Below the pieces are notes generated by a model. It did not search any database, had not been told where the DNA came from, and was given only the letters and a program-made list of their open reading frames with translations. A stretch of DNA of 64,000 bases. Origin: Megamerina dolium (taxonomy: Eukaryota > Arthropoda > Insecta > Diptera > Megamerinidae). The translations under genes were made by a program, and so were the position numbers. Shown one piece after another: positions 20,137 through 31,200 of the stretch. The stretch covers positions 42,675,554 through 42,739,553 of the forward strand of contig OY978525.1 of NCBI GenBank assembly GCA_963854835.1. The letters run 5' to 3'. The first letter of the stretch is position 1. Each line of letters begins with the position of its first letter.

Positions 20137-21462
20137 ATGCTTCAACTGGAAACTGAGGATATGTTGCCACGTACAGCGCCAAAACCGTGTGAAGTGGCCT
20201 TGTTTAATGAAGCTGTGAAAAAACCAGCAGTTCCAGAGGTTTCAATACTACTAAATGCACAGCAATCTCAAACGGGTATATTGTCAAGAGTAAAAGAAAC
20301 TAGCAAAAACCAGGCGACTTATGCTATGTGGAAGCGGCAGGTTTTACCAAAAGTTTCATTTGCTTTGCAACCATTAGATGCAAATAGTTCTGTCGAACGT
20401 GATAATACGAACTGCGTTACATCCACAGCAAAGATTGCACAGACGCAATCGAATGTTTACCCTTTTCGAACAGCTACTGCAACTATTACTCCACTAGTCA
20501 GTTCGGCTTCAAGAGAACGATTACATCTCCATAATACAGACGAAAAAGAAAACATTCCAAATGAAGCTTGTACAATAAATATGACGAATTTGATCTCGAA
20601 CCGACGTTCGTTTCCGATTTATTCAAATGAAAAAAATTCACATGACGTTTTAAGTATTTGCGCAGGAACACAAACCGATATAACTTCATTAACCTCGTCT
20701 GCTGTAGAATTGGATGAATTACAAGCAACACCTCAGATAGTTACCAAAATGGATATCACAAAGCTTGTGGATATGATGCAGGAAATTCGAATAGAACAAG
20801 TGAGATTGGCGCAAATGTGTGAAGCACTTATACTACAACAACAGAAGCACAATCAACTAAAACAAAATCCAGTAAGTTCAAGGCCAGTTTGCCTAAGGGA
20901 CATTGGTACGCAATGTAACAATGTAAAAGAAGGTAATTTGGATATTGCGCAGCAGAATATGGACAATTTAAATCGGATTGCGCAATTTCCATCACAACGT
21001 CTCGCTCCAACCGCCCAATCGACAGCAGACAACTGCAATACGCCTCAAAAATGGGCGATTCGTAATATTTTACAGAAGCCAACTGAGAAAAGTATGGTAA
21101 TGAATGAATTAGCTGTTAAATATTTGCCCGGTGACAAATTAAACGAATTATTATATGATACTCATATATCACAACAGGATACAAATTTTTCGCCAAACAC
21201 TGTACCTGTTCACAATATTGTGAATCTAGAGAATAAAAATCCCAATGATATATCTAGTGCATCATACAAATATTTGAAAAAATATCGATTGCTACCAAAT
21301 CAGAATGGTTATGAAGACTCACAACAACAGTCTATTGAACTGTCGACCGTAGGACGAAACCAAATACATTTGCCGTATCTTACAGTTCCACTTCAACGAG
21401 AGCCGCAAGAAGCACAGATTTTAGATTTAGAACATTTAAGAAATCAACCGAAGTATTTTTAA
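20137..21462 (+). CDS. ana2: Ana2/STIL-like centriole duplication protein
   Basis: Ana2 (STIL/SAS-5 family) is a centriole assembly factor that is phosphorylated by Plk4, recruits Sas-6, and binds Sas-4 and the LC8 light chain. This single-exon 441-codon CDS is close to the length of the fly protein. It shows a conserved N-terminus with a PRTAPKP motif (codons 11-17) fitting the Sas-4-binding site. LC8-type motifs are GTQTDIT (about codon 177) and IGTQCN (about 255). A predicted coiled coil spans codons 204-236 (MDITKLVDMMQEIRIEQ onward). A STAN-like segment lies near codons 340-385 (ISSASYKYLKKYRLL). A KEN box occurs in DEKENIP (about 136). The first ATG is used because the ETED-PR motif follows it. 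The gene is convergent with the zinc-finger gene. Identification is by motif order, not a search. Confidence 0.82.
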   Translation: MLQLETEDMLPRTAPKPCEVALFNEAVKKPAVPEVSILLNAQQSQTGILSRVKETSKNQATYAMWKRQVLPKVSFALQPLDANSSVERDNTNCVTSTAKIAQTQSNVYPFRTATATITPLVSSASRERLHLHNTDEKENIPNEACTINMTNLISNRRSFPIYSNEKNSHDVLSICAGTQTDITSLTSSAVELDELQATPQIVTKMDITKLVDMMQEIRIEQVRLAQMCEALILQQQKHNQLKQNPVSSRPVCLRDIGTQCNNVKEGNLDIAQQNMDNLNRIAQFPSQRLAPTAQSTADNCNTPQKWAIRNILQKPTEKSMVMNELAVKYLPGDKLNELLYDTHISQQDTNFSPNTVPVHNIVNLENKNPNDISSASYKYLKKYRLLPNQNGYEDSQQQSIELSTVGRNQIHLPYLTVPLQREPQEAQILDLEHLRNQPKYF

Positions 21463-21613
21463 ACGATTCTAATAGGCATTTTTCATTTTTTCTTACTATT
21501 ATCAAATATTTAACCACTATATTACGTAAAATTAAACACCATTAAATATTTTCTACTATGACAGATAGATTTTGCAATGACGATATTTATTAGAAACATT
21601 TTTAACGAGATTT

Positions 21614-24320
21614 TTACTTTATAAGCCGGTCGGCCGCAGCAACAATTTCTTCAGCTTCAAAGTTGTCAACCACTACCTGTAATATATAAAGGATATTCAA
21701 ATATTGAACAAATTGAATTTACAGTTTTTACGCACTGTTTGTTGCAAATCTAACTGATCCTCGTCTGTATCAGCTGATTCTATAAATTCTGCACAATTTA
21801 CTTCAGCTGAAGCACTTACTAAAACAGACTTTTTGTCATCTTCCGCATCGTATTCTCTCAACTGTTGAGTTTCAGGCAAATCAGTAGTTTCAATATGTAA
21901 ACCATGCTGCTCTTTCATGTGTAAACGTAAAGCAAATGTGCGAGCATAAACAGCACCGCATATACTACAATTATACTTAAGATTTTCATTAGCCTTATTA
22001 AATTTATTGTGTGTTTTCAAATGGATTTTAACAGCGTACAAAGTGGCAAAAGGGCGGTTGCATTCTGGACAGTTATACGGTTTTAAATGGGAATTCCTAT
22101 GACCACACAATTGCACAGAGGTACGAAACGATTTGTGACATGTATCACAATTATATGCTCGCTCAGCTACATGAATTTTTAAGTGATGCGCATAGACAGG
22201 TTGTGACTTAAAACTATGTGAAAAATACAAAAACATGAATAAACTTCAATGGAAACTTCCTTAAGAGTTGTCCACATAGCAAGTTACTCACCGCTTATTA
22301 CATACGGAGCAAACATATGGTCGAATATTCGTGTGAGTACGCAAATGTAATGTGAGAGAATAAGAGACTCGAAACGTTTTGCCGCATACTTCACAATCGT
22401 ATGGTTTCTCTCCCGTATGTACACGTTCATGTTTCACCTTTTCATAGGGTCTTGGAAAAACTCGTCCACAGTATTGGCAAGGATAACGCAGTTTGTCTTT
22501 GGGAGGTCGTTTAGAGCTGGATGGACCATTATATTGATTTGGTTTATCTGCATGCATCTGCATGTGCACTTCATAACTTGGCAAATTTTCAAATTGACGA
22601 TTACACGTGCTACACGTATACTCTTCTATACTTTGATGCATATTCTTGTGCACGGCTAAGAGATTCTGTTCAAAACTATATAGAAATTTTATTCGCATAA
22701 TTAGATATTTGTAGGGCATATGTGCATACATTATGAGAGTTGTATATTGATTACCTCTTATTACAAATTTCACAGAAGAATTGATTCAATTCATTATATT
22801 CAATTTTAGCAAATGTAGGTAGAGCCTCTTGTATAGATTTGATTTTACGATCCCGGTGTATCTTCATATGTAATCTATATAATAATTATTTACATTTGAC
22901 AAACAAGTGCAACAAGTTTTGTATGACATACTCACTTTAAATTTTTTTCTGAACTAAATAGAGTATTACATATGGCACACGTTACCGGTCCATCACATTT
23001 GGACACTTTTTTCTTATGTACACGATTATGACTATGCAAAGCTTTAATTGATGCAAACACCTTTCCACATTCTTTGCACCTAAATTCATATGATTTGATT
23101 TCTGCATCAGTGATTGTCTAAAATAATAGTAAAATTAATTGAATAATTAATTGGAATTAATTTCAAAGACGGTTGCCGACTGTCTATTGACTTCGAGTCG
23201 ATTTACGAACGATATCCCCAGTTTAAGCATTCTATACATTTTTTAATAGATAGAATTATTACGTTTATAATGTTATGTTCAATTTATTAAAGTATAGTTA
23301 TAATCGGTATTACAATTTTTAAATCGACTTTACGCTCTACCCCTGATTATACTTACAATATAATTGTGTTGATGTTGCTCCAAATCCTCAATCTTTTCAA
23401 ATTCACTTAAAAAGCAATACTCCAAATGGTTTTCTATACTTTTCGTTACAGATGTTTCATTTACTAAACAATTATGCTTTTCAGCACTTTCGAGGTCGTT
23501 AAATACGGTCTTGCATTCACAACAATAATATTTTTTGAAGCTTTCATAATTTTCAACAGCATCTGGTAGTGGTTCCTTTTAAACGTAAAAAAATTTTCCT
23601 ATTACAATACGTAATTCAAGAGAGTTGCATTGTCTGCAAGGCAACTGCAGATGAGCAATTGACTTCAGTTCACGCACCCAACCAATAGTTTGTTAGCTTA
23701 GTTGGAAACAATGTATGTGATATTGCAATTACTTCTAGACCGACCCAAATTAGTTGAGTTGCGAACTGAAATAGCGGCATAAATGCCAATAACATAGTGA
23801 AAAAACTTACTTGTTTTATCACAGTAGTTTGACTATCAGGATTGTGTTCTGGTAAATATTCATCGGTTATAAATTCTAATTTTTCCATTTCTACTTCTTG
23901 TTTAACAGTAGAAATAATATCTTCTTTCTGATGTTTTACCTGTTCCCATGCTTCCACTTCGAATCCCGCCACATTTTCGCAATATTCAGTTCCACATATG
24001 TGTTCATTCGTACTCTGGCCTGTGATGTAGTCATTACCATAATTCAAATGATTAATCTCTACATTATCATGTACTTCATTATAGGTAAACAAAGGCAATG
24101 AGCTTTCTTCACTTTCCGTCTTTATTATGACTACATTATTATCATGATCATATTCCACTATATGTTCAATAGGAATTTCCATCGGCTGAACTCCACTGCT
24201 ATAAGATGATTCTTCTGCACAATCTTCATCGTATTGGATATAATCTTCGTAGTTTTCTGTAACACAGTACTTTTCTGGCTCGTACATAACACCGAAACCA
24301 TACTCTGGAATACTTGCCAT
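21614..24320 (-). CDS. C2H2 zinc-finger protein, seven coding exons
   Basis: My splice model is 24320-23811, 23575-23357, 23117-22936, 22874-22755, 22675-22292, 22213-21736 and 21676-21614. All introns have GT/AG ends and phases agree, giving 651 codons. Exon 1 is an acidic, finger-free N-terminus (about 170 residues). Exon 2 has one degenerate finger (CCECKTVFN). The rest encodes about ten C2H2 fingers, several split by introns, one with the TGEKPYDC linker. The C-terminus is an acidic tail ending AAADRLIK. It is probably a sequence-specific nuclear DNA-binding protein. No ZAD or BTB domain is visible and I cannot name the orthologue. A likely non-coding first exon ends at 24431 (AACG before GTAAGT). 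Confidence 0.88.
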
Positions 24321-25655
24321 TCCATTAAGTTCCTCTTCTTTTTAATATATATTTAGAAAAAAAAGGCATGGCAAATCCAATAGTAATGCGTTACCTTCCA
24401 ATTTTCAATTCATGGTTGTGAAATACTTACCGTTCATATTGAATGATGAATACTGATATTTTTTTTTTCCTGAAGTAATTGTAATATAATCATTCCTATT
24501 TCCAAATATTTACATTACTGGGATTCATGCAATCGTATAACCATATGACCCGTATACTTTTATAAGATTTACTCGCATTGTTGTTTGAACGCACCAAACA
24601 AGTCAACAGCATTATCACAACAATAAAATACAAATGTCGAAAATTAGTAGAATTGGAAAAAATACAAATGAATCATTGGGCTGTTTGAGAAAAATGAAAG
24701 AAATTATTCTTAAGGAAGATTAAGCATATTTACCTATGGTTAAACGTATTACAGTACAGTGAGTTTATAACGGAGTTGCATTTCAAACCGTATAATTTTA
24801 TCTGGTCATTTACACGATGAACTCTTTGCGTAAACTTTTACGAGACGGGTAAAATCTTATATACTAATATATGACAGTTGATTTACGAGCTTATAATTTT
24901 ATAAAGTTTGTGCCTTTTATACGATTGAATGAATACCACCATTAAAAAGATATAAAAAAACGTAAATGTACAAATCATTCCAAACTTCACGTGTTTTCTT
25001 TTTTGCAGGGTTGTATTGCAAAATGCTTTTTGGTACAACAGCATAAAATAAAGCTGAAGCACGATATCAGGTTTTTCAGGCTTTGTGGGTTTCGAAGTCA
25101 TTCAGACTTAACAGACTTTTCAGGGGTACCAATACACAACAAACTTCGCGCTTCTATTTTACACTAAATATTTGTAAACATTTTCATTATAAACACTATT
25201 CTTTGCAAATTTCTCTTTTTTAAAGTTAAAGAGATAATTTAAAAAATGGAAAATGTTTTTTATAAGTTATAAGTTATAAGTTTTATAATATAAGTTCTAT
25301 GAAACTGATACTTCTTTTATCATTTAATTTTAACAGATTTGTGACTTTGGCACAAAAATTCTTTTTGTTTTATTGTCTAAAATTTGTAATAAATTCTCTT
25401 AAAATATGGCAAGTGATTTCGATTACACCATTACTATAATAATATGTTAGAATGAGTTAATTGTCAGCCGACGCACACAAAGCCTACAAGACCTGAAACA
25501 AGTTCAGAATTTGGCAATCTATTGAACGCTAATCATGTCGTTCATTTTCTGTTTCACCAATTTAGATTGGTGGGTGGTTACAAATGATTCCTGAGACAGA
25601 GGTCTAATATTTTATCAAAATAATTGTGCTGCATTAAATTTCAATTGATTTTATA
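24321..25655. other. Upstream/intergenic sequence
   Basis: The first ~110 bp are the 5' UTR intron of the zinc-finger gene (donor at 24430-24425 on the minus strand). The remainder is AT-rich with no ORF of note; a short repeated TATAAGTTATAAGTT word occurs at about 25262-25282. Promoter position cannot be told. Confidence 0.5.
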
Positions 25656-26062
25656 ATGGATACCGCGCTGAATGATTTGATAAAAACAGCAACCATGTAT
25701 GCTGAGAATGTGTGTTTTTGGAACGATAATCATAGAAGTGTATTGGGAAAAATAATTGAGTTAATACAAAAAGTATTATCGAAAATGTGGCAAAAAAGAA
25801 AACCATCAAGTAGCATAAAAAATTGCGAAAGCGAAGTAAAAATAGCTCTTTCACATTCCTGACAAAGGAATTACAACATAACGACTTCTGGGTCTTCAAA
25901 AATTACATAAGGATTAACGATGCGAAATTACTGAACATTCTGCGGCTCATTGGAAAAGATATAAAAAAAAAGTTGAACACCAGATGGAAATGCAATACAG
26001 CCAGATCAACAACTGGTAGTGCTGGTGTCAATAGTTGTCAACTCTTTCCTATATTGGCTTGA
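25656..26062 (+). pseudogene. Possible PIF/Harbinger transposase N-terminal remnant
   Basis: Two overlapping short frames (25656-25862 and 25823-26062) are separated by a frameshift. The second reads TKELQHNDFWVFKNYIRIND and then LLNILRLIGKDIKKKLNTRW. This resembles the segment before the catalytic domain of Harbinger-type transposases (helical block followed by a T-x-R motif). No DDE residues are present. The window also holds MITEs with 3-bp TTA duplications, as expected of this superfamily. Assignment is tentative. Confidence 0.4.
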
Positions 26063-26302
26063 AAGGTCTGACTTTTTGACCGGATATCATGTTTTACTAT
26101 ATCGCTTGCAATTTTGGACAATTGCTGTTGCATAGCATCTAGGGCCTGTTCCCTTTTTCCCTATTAGAATATCTTGGGCTTCTTGTATCCCACAAGCGTT
26201 CATTAATTTGCAGTAGAGTAATAAGTTCTTCAGTTCTTCAGGTCTGCTCCACGAAAACACCATTTCTAAATAAAATAATAAATTTAAAGTTATAGAATTT
26301 CT

Positions 26303-26966
26303 TTGCTTAACGAGAAAATTCTTTCAATCAGTACATACTCAGAATACAAAATAAACGCGGATAGCATTAACAGCAGTAATGACGTCAACTTGGAGATCAT
26401 GCGTAGGATAACTCTTGCTAACAGGTGTTACTTTGGGCTGAGTAAGCAATTGAGAAGTCGAGCCCTCTCTCGAAGAACGAAAACTACACTCTACAAGTCT
26501 CTCATCATGCCTGTCCTAACATATGGCGCTGAAGCCTGGACAATTTCCACCTCGGATGAGCGAATGCTTGGAGTTTTCGAGAGAAAAGTCCTACGCAAGA
26601 TCTTTGGACCTATTTGCGTTGGTGTCGAGTACCCAATAAGGTACAACCATGAGCTGTACGAGCTGTATGCCGATATTGACATAGTAAAGCGCATCAAAAT
26701 CCAGCGGCTGCGCTGGCTAGGTCATGTCGAGCGAATGGAAGAACACGCTCCAGCTAAGAGGGTGTTATATTCGGAACCCGCTGGAGGACGACGCAAAAGA
26801 GGAAGACCAAACCTCCGGTGGAAAGACCAAGTACTGGAGAACCTGACGGCGCTTGGGATTTCTAACTGGCGCCAGCTAGCGAAGAACAGAGATGGCTGGC
26901 GAAGCATGTTATTTTCGGCCTAAATCGATATTCGGTTGTTATGGCCACATAAGTAAGTAAATAAGA
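26303..26966 (+). mobile_element. LINE fragment, C-terminal end of ORF2
   Basis: The open frame 26303-26923 encodes the region after the RT catalytic box of a non-LTR retrotransposon: LTYGAEAWTI, FERKVLRKIFG, RLRWLGHVERM and GRPNLRWKDQV. It lacks the YADD box and upstream RT, so the copy is 5'-truncated. The short 3' UTR ends in GGCCACATAAGTAAGTAAAT, a TAAG-type simple tail, as in a TPRT insertion. A second copy of the same family lies at 59.5-60.8 kb. Confidence 0.85.
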
Positions 26967-26975
26967 CATATTGTA

Positions 26976-27448
26976 CCCTGCCAGCTGTTTGTGTGATTTG
27001 TGGAGATCTCCATAAATCAAACATATGCCCAAAATCTAAAGGCGATGCTAGCATGAAAAAATGCAGCAATTGTGGAGGTAATCACACCGCAAATTATAGA
27101 GGTTGCCCAGTATATACAACCCTAAAGCTAAATTTCTCCGCTAGCAATCAACCTCTAAAACCAGTTGAGCAAACTCAGATAGCCAACTCAAGTAAGAGAC
27201 AAAATATTGATGCAACACAATTCTTCTCTGCAATCCCAAACAAGAATCAAACCAATTCATACGCTAGCGTGTTAAAACAAAACCCACACCAACAAAGCAA
27301 TGTAAATAATGAGCAGAAACACTCACTGCCCACCCAACAGCCAAGTACCCTTGAACATTTGCTTCAAACATTGATTCAGAATATGAACCAATTCATGAAC
27401 TCAATGCAAACAATAATGCAAGAACCCGCCATAATGTGGGAATTTTAA
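26976..27448 (+). pseudogene. Jockey-type LINE ORF1 (gag-like) fragment
   Basis: The frame encodes a CCHC-type zinc-knuckle region (CVICGDLHKSNICPK and CSNCGGNHTANYRGCP) followed by a Gln/Asn-rich tail with an NSYASVLKQ motif. Both are characteristic of the C-terminal half of the ORF1 protein of jockey-clade LINEs, an RNA-binding chaperone. The 5' half is missing; it begins where the other LINE's TAAG tail ends. About 130 bp of AT-rich sequence follow, then copy D of SAPgyp interrupts it. Confidence 0.75.
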
Positions 27449-27843
27449 GCACTCATACTTAACTAACAACACAACAAATTAAACATTATAAAACAGATTT
27501 TGAATTTATTACAACAAAATTATAACCAATTACTAATATTAATATTAAAGAATAAACTTATATAAAAGAAAATAAATATTGTTACGTTTTCATTCTGTGA
27601 GCGTTTAATTCTATTTGAATTACCTTGTTCGATCACTGGATTCTGTTAGTAATAACTGCAACACTTATTTTATACAACTATATACAGCAACAATTTATTT
27701 AATAATCTCTATGTACAATCAACTCTGCTTACAATCAACTATTTACAATAACACTTAAATGTACTTGCAACTTTTGCCTCTGTATCGATGTTTTCGTAAT
27801 CACGTTCTGGATTAGATTGATTTTCACTTCTCAACACTGGCTC

Positions 27844-28247
27844 TGTCGTAGGCGCGACTAGTGGAGGGGTTTGCGTTGAACATACAAACAATTTGTTGAA
27901 TTTGTAAGTTTATTCTGTAATCAATTGAGTTAAAGGTAAATGTAAATTAATATAATAGTACAGTTACTTACCGCAGTTTTGTACCCCTTCCTTATTTTCC
28001 AATAGGCAAAATTGAAATGACCGAATTATATCAACTAAATAAATGACTTGTGTTACAATAGAGAAATATAAGTACAGAGAGAATTAACGATCAACGATGA
28101 GCATTTACTCTAAGAATATCACTCAAATAGGAGAGAAACGAAAGAGCGTAAACTCAATAAGGAATAGGTACAAAACTGTGGTTTCCATATCTGGGTTGCC
28201 AAGCGTAATATTTAATAACAAACATATTTAAGACTTAAAATATGACA
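27844..28247 (-). repeat. BEL element 2 3' LTR
   Basis: Minus strand TGTCATATTTTAAG to GCGCCTACGACA. It is preceded by the G-rich polypurine tract at 28248-28261. Confidence 0.95.
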
Positions 28248-31200
28248 CCCCCGCCCCCGTGGAGCGATCAGCTTCACCACACTCTAAATCCAGGACAGCC
28301 AGTTTTGATATTGCTCGTTGTAGAAGTCCGCTGACAGTACGCACATCTGCACGACGAGCCACTCCGTCAGCACCAGTGTACACCTTCTTAACAACGCCAC
28401 GTCGCCACTGATTTCTTGGAATATTCGGATCGCAAATAAATACTACATCATCTACTCTGAGGGGCGCCGTTCGTTGACACCATTTAACTCTTCGGGTCAG
28501 CGTGGGTAAATACTCATGTATCCACCGCTTCCAGAATGCGTCTCTCAGACCACGTACCACGCGCCACTGTTTGCGAAGTCCACATATTTTTTCGTCAGGA
28601 GCTTTAGCAACTGGTGTTTGTGCAGCATTTGCCGTACCAATCAAGAAATGATTCGGTGTTAGAGGTTCTTCTTCGTTAGGCGATATGGGTAAGTGCGTGA
28701 GTGGGCGTGAGTTGATTATATTCTCCGCTTCGATCAAAAGGCTCTGCAGTACATATTCACGCGGCGCCACTTCTTTTAATGTGTGGTGTAGCACCCTTTT
28801 AACGCATTGTACCATCCTCTCCCAAACTCCGCCTTCCGACGGATTGGCTGGGCAATTGAAAAACCACTCAACTCCCTTCGTAGATAATTCGTTCTGAACA
28901 CGTTCGGCGTCAAATACTTCAGAAAAACGTTTAGCTTCTTCGTCAGCTCCAATAAAATTTTTACCATTATCCGACCGTAATCGTACTGGCACTCCTCGAC
29001 GATTCATAAAGTTTCGCATGGCGATGATGCACGAATCCGTCGACAAATCGTGAGCGACTTCTAAGTGAATCGCGCGCATAGTTAGGCAGGTAAATAATGC
29101 TACCCACCGCTTTTCATTATGCCGCCCGACGGTTACGGAGATAGGACCAAAATAATCGAGCCCCGTATAAGTAAAGGGTCGGACGTAAGGCACGAGACGA
29201 TCTTCAGGCAGTGGTCCCATCATGGGCGTGTGAGGCTTCGCTTGACTTATACGGCAAACACTACAGTTAGCTACTACGTTTCGTAACAGTTGTCTTACTT
29301 TAGGAATCCAGTATTTTCGGCGAATATTACCAAGGGTCGCCTCATGATTCTGATGCTTCATCTGACAATGATGATAACAGACAAGCAGCCGCGTAAAAAT
29401 ATGATCATGTGGTAGTATGATAGGCCTCCGCGTGTTATATGGCAGGTAGCTGGCGGCATCTATACGTCCTTGCACACGGAGCAGCCCGTCATCATCCATG
29501 TATGGCACAAGGTGTTTTAATGTGCTGTCTTTAGGCATACCTTTACCAGCTTGGATGTAATTGCGTTCAGAAGCAAAGGTTTCGGATTGTACGTGTAGAC
29601 ATAACAAGCGCTCGGCAATTTCAAGCTCGCTTGCAGTGAGGCCATATTCTTCGAATTGAAGTTCTTTATTTCTACAGCGATTTATAAATCGATGCACCCA
29701 TGCTACTGTTCTTTTAAGCCTATTTATATTTGAAAAACGGTTGTAATCAATAAATGCATAGTTACTCACGAGAAGAGCAAATTTCGGGCGAAGCTCTTCA
29801 TCTGATTTATCCAAGCTCTCAGCGAAAACAGTTTCAAATGGCCAAGTACTTTCATCGCGTCGTAAAAAGGTAGGTCCAGTCAGCCAGCGAGAGTTTGGTG
29901 AAAAATCAACACTTCCATGACCTCTTGTTGCATCGTCGGCAGAATTGTCTTTGGTTGGCACCCATCGCCAATCTCTAACCTCACTTCCGCCCAAGATTTC
30001 TGCAATACGGTGCGCTACATATGGCTTATAACGTCGATGTTCACTGCCAATCCACTTCAAGACCGTTCTGGAGTCGCTCCATAAAACGCATCGGCGAGGG
30101 CTTATTTCATGATTGTCTAATATGAGCTTTCGAAGGCGAACACCTAGTACTGCTGCTTGTAGTTCCAGGCGTGGAATAGTAACAGCTTTTAGAGGGGCGC
30201 ACTTTGTTTTCGCGCAGACTAGCGCTACTTTAACTTCGCCGTTAGGATATTTAGATCTCCAGTAGGCGACAGCGGCGAAGGCTTCCTCGCTTGCGTCAAC
30301 AAACACGTGCAACTCTAAATTTTGAGGCACACCATGCATGAAATAGCAGCGTGGCACGCGAAAATCCTTAACCTTGTCCATCTGCTGGCGCCACTGCTCC
30401 CATAATACATTGACATCATTAGGAATGCTTTCGTCCCAACGAATTTCGCGGCGCCAGACTTCTCGCATGAGAGATTTTGCGGCAACATTGAAGTGACTTA
30501 AAAACCCCAGTGGGTCGAATGTTGACATAATAATACTGAGGAGTTCTCTTTTCGTTGGGCTACGTTGACCTGAAACAACTGCCTGTTCAACACGGTGATA
30601 TTTAAGATGAAACATGAAATGATCACTCGCTGATTCCCAATATAAACCTAGAACTTTCTCTGAGTTCTCACCAGCGGCGATCAGCTTTGTTGTCGAAGTA
30701 CCGTCTAGTTCCTTTAATGCTTCAATCGAGTTAGATGCGAAACCTCGCAGATCGAAACCACCATGGCTATGGATTTCACGTACCTGTCTTGATACATCTG
30801 TGGCTTCTTCTACACTATCAAAGCTATCTACAAAATCATCGATGTAGTGGTGATCAGTGATGGCTTGAATTGCACGAGGATTATATTCGCGGTGCTCTCT
30901 GGCATTTAACTTCATCACATATTGGGCTGAGCAAGGTGAGCACGCGGCACCAAATATCATGACCTTCATCTCGTACTCTTCTGGCTGCTTCTTACTGTCA
31001 CCATCACGCCAAAGAAAACGTTGTGCGTATCTATCATCAGGTTGTATGAGTATCTGATGAAACATCTCTCTGATGTCGGCTGTAACTGCGACTTTGCCAC
31101 GTCTAAAATTAAACAATATTGAAGGCAATGATGTATACTGCTGTAGTCCTTTCAATAATTCTGAATTAAGAGACACTCCGTCGACTTGTGCAGCTGCGTC

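Noticed and set aside
21697..21735. Zinc-finger gene ending at the stop near 21697
   Set aside because: A GTGCGT donor at 21735-21730 and a CAG acceptor before 21676 give an in-phase final exon; the unspliced end remains a minor alternative.
23670..23810. Extension of zinc-finger exon 1 past 23811
   Set aside because: The frame runs into hydrophobic, finger-free sequence after a good GTAAGT donor; the next exon restores a cysteine-rich domain in phase.
24883..25101. 72-codon minus-strand frame
   Set aside because: No domain, AT-rich, no conserved features visible.
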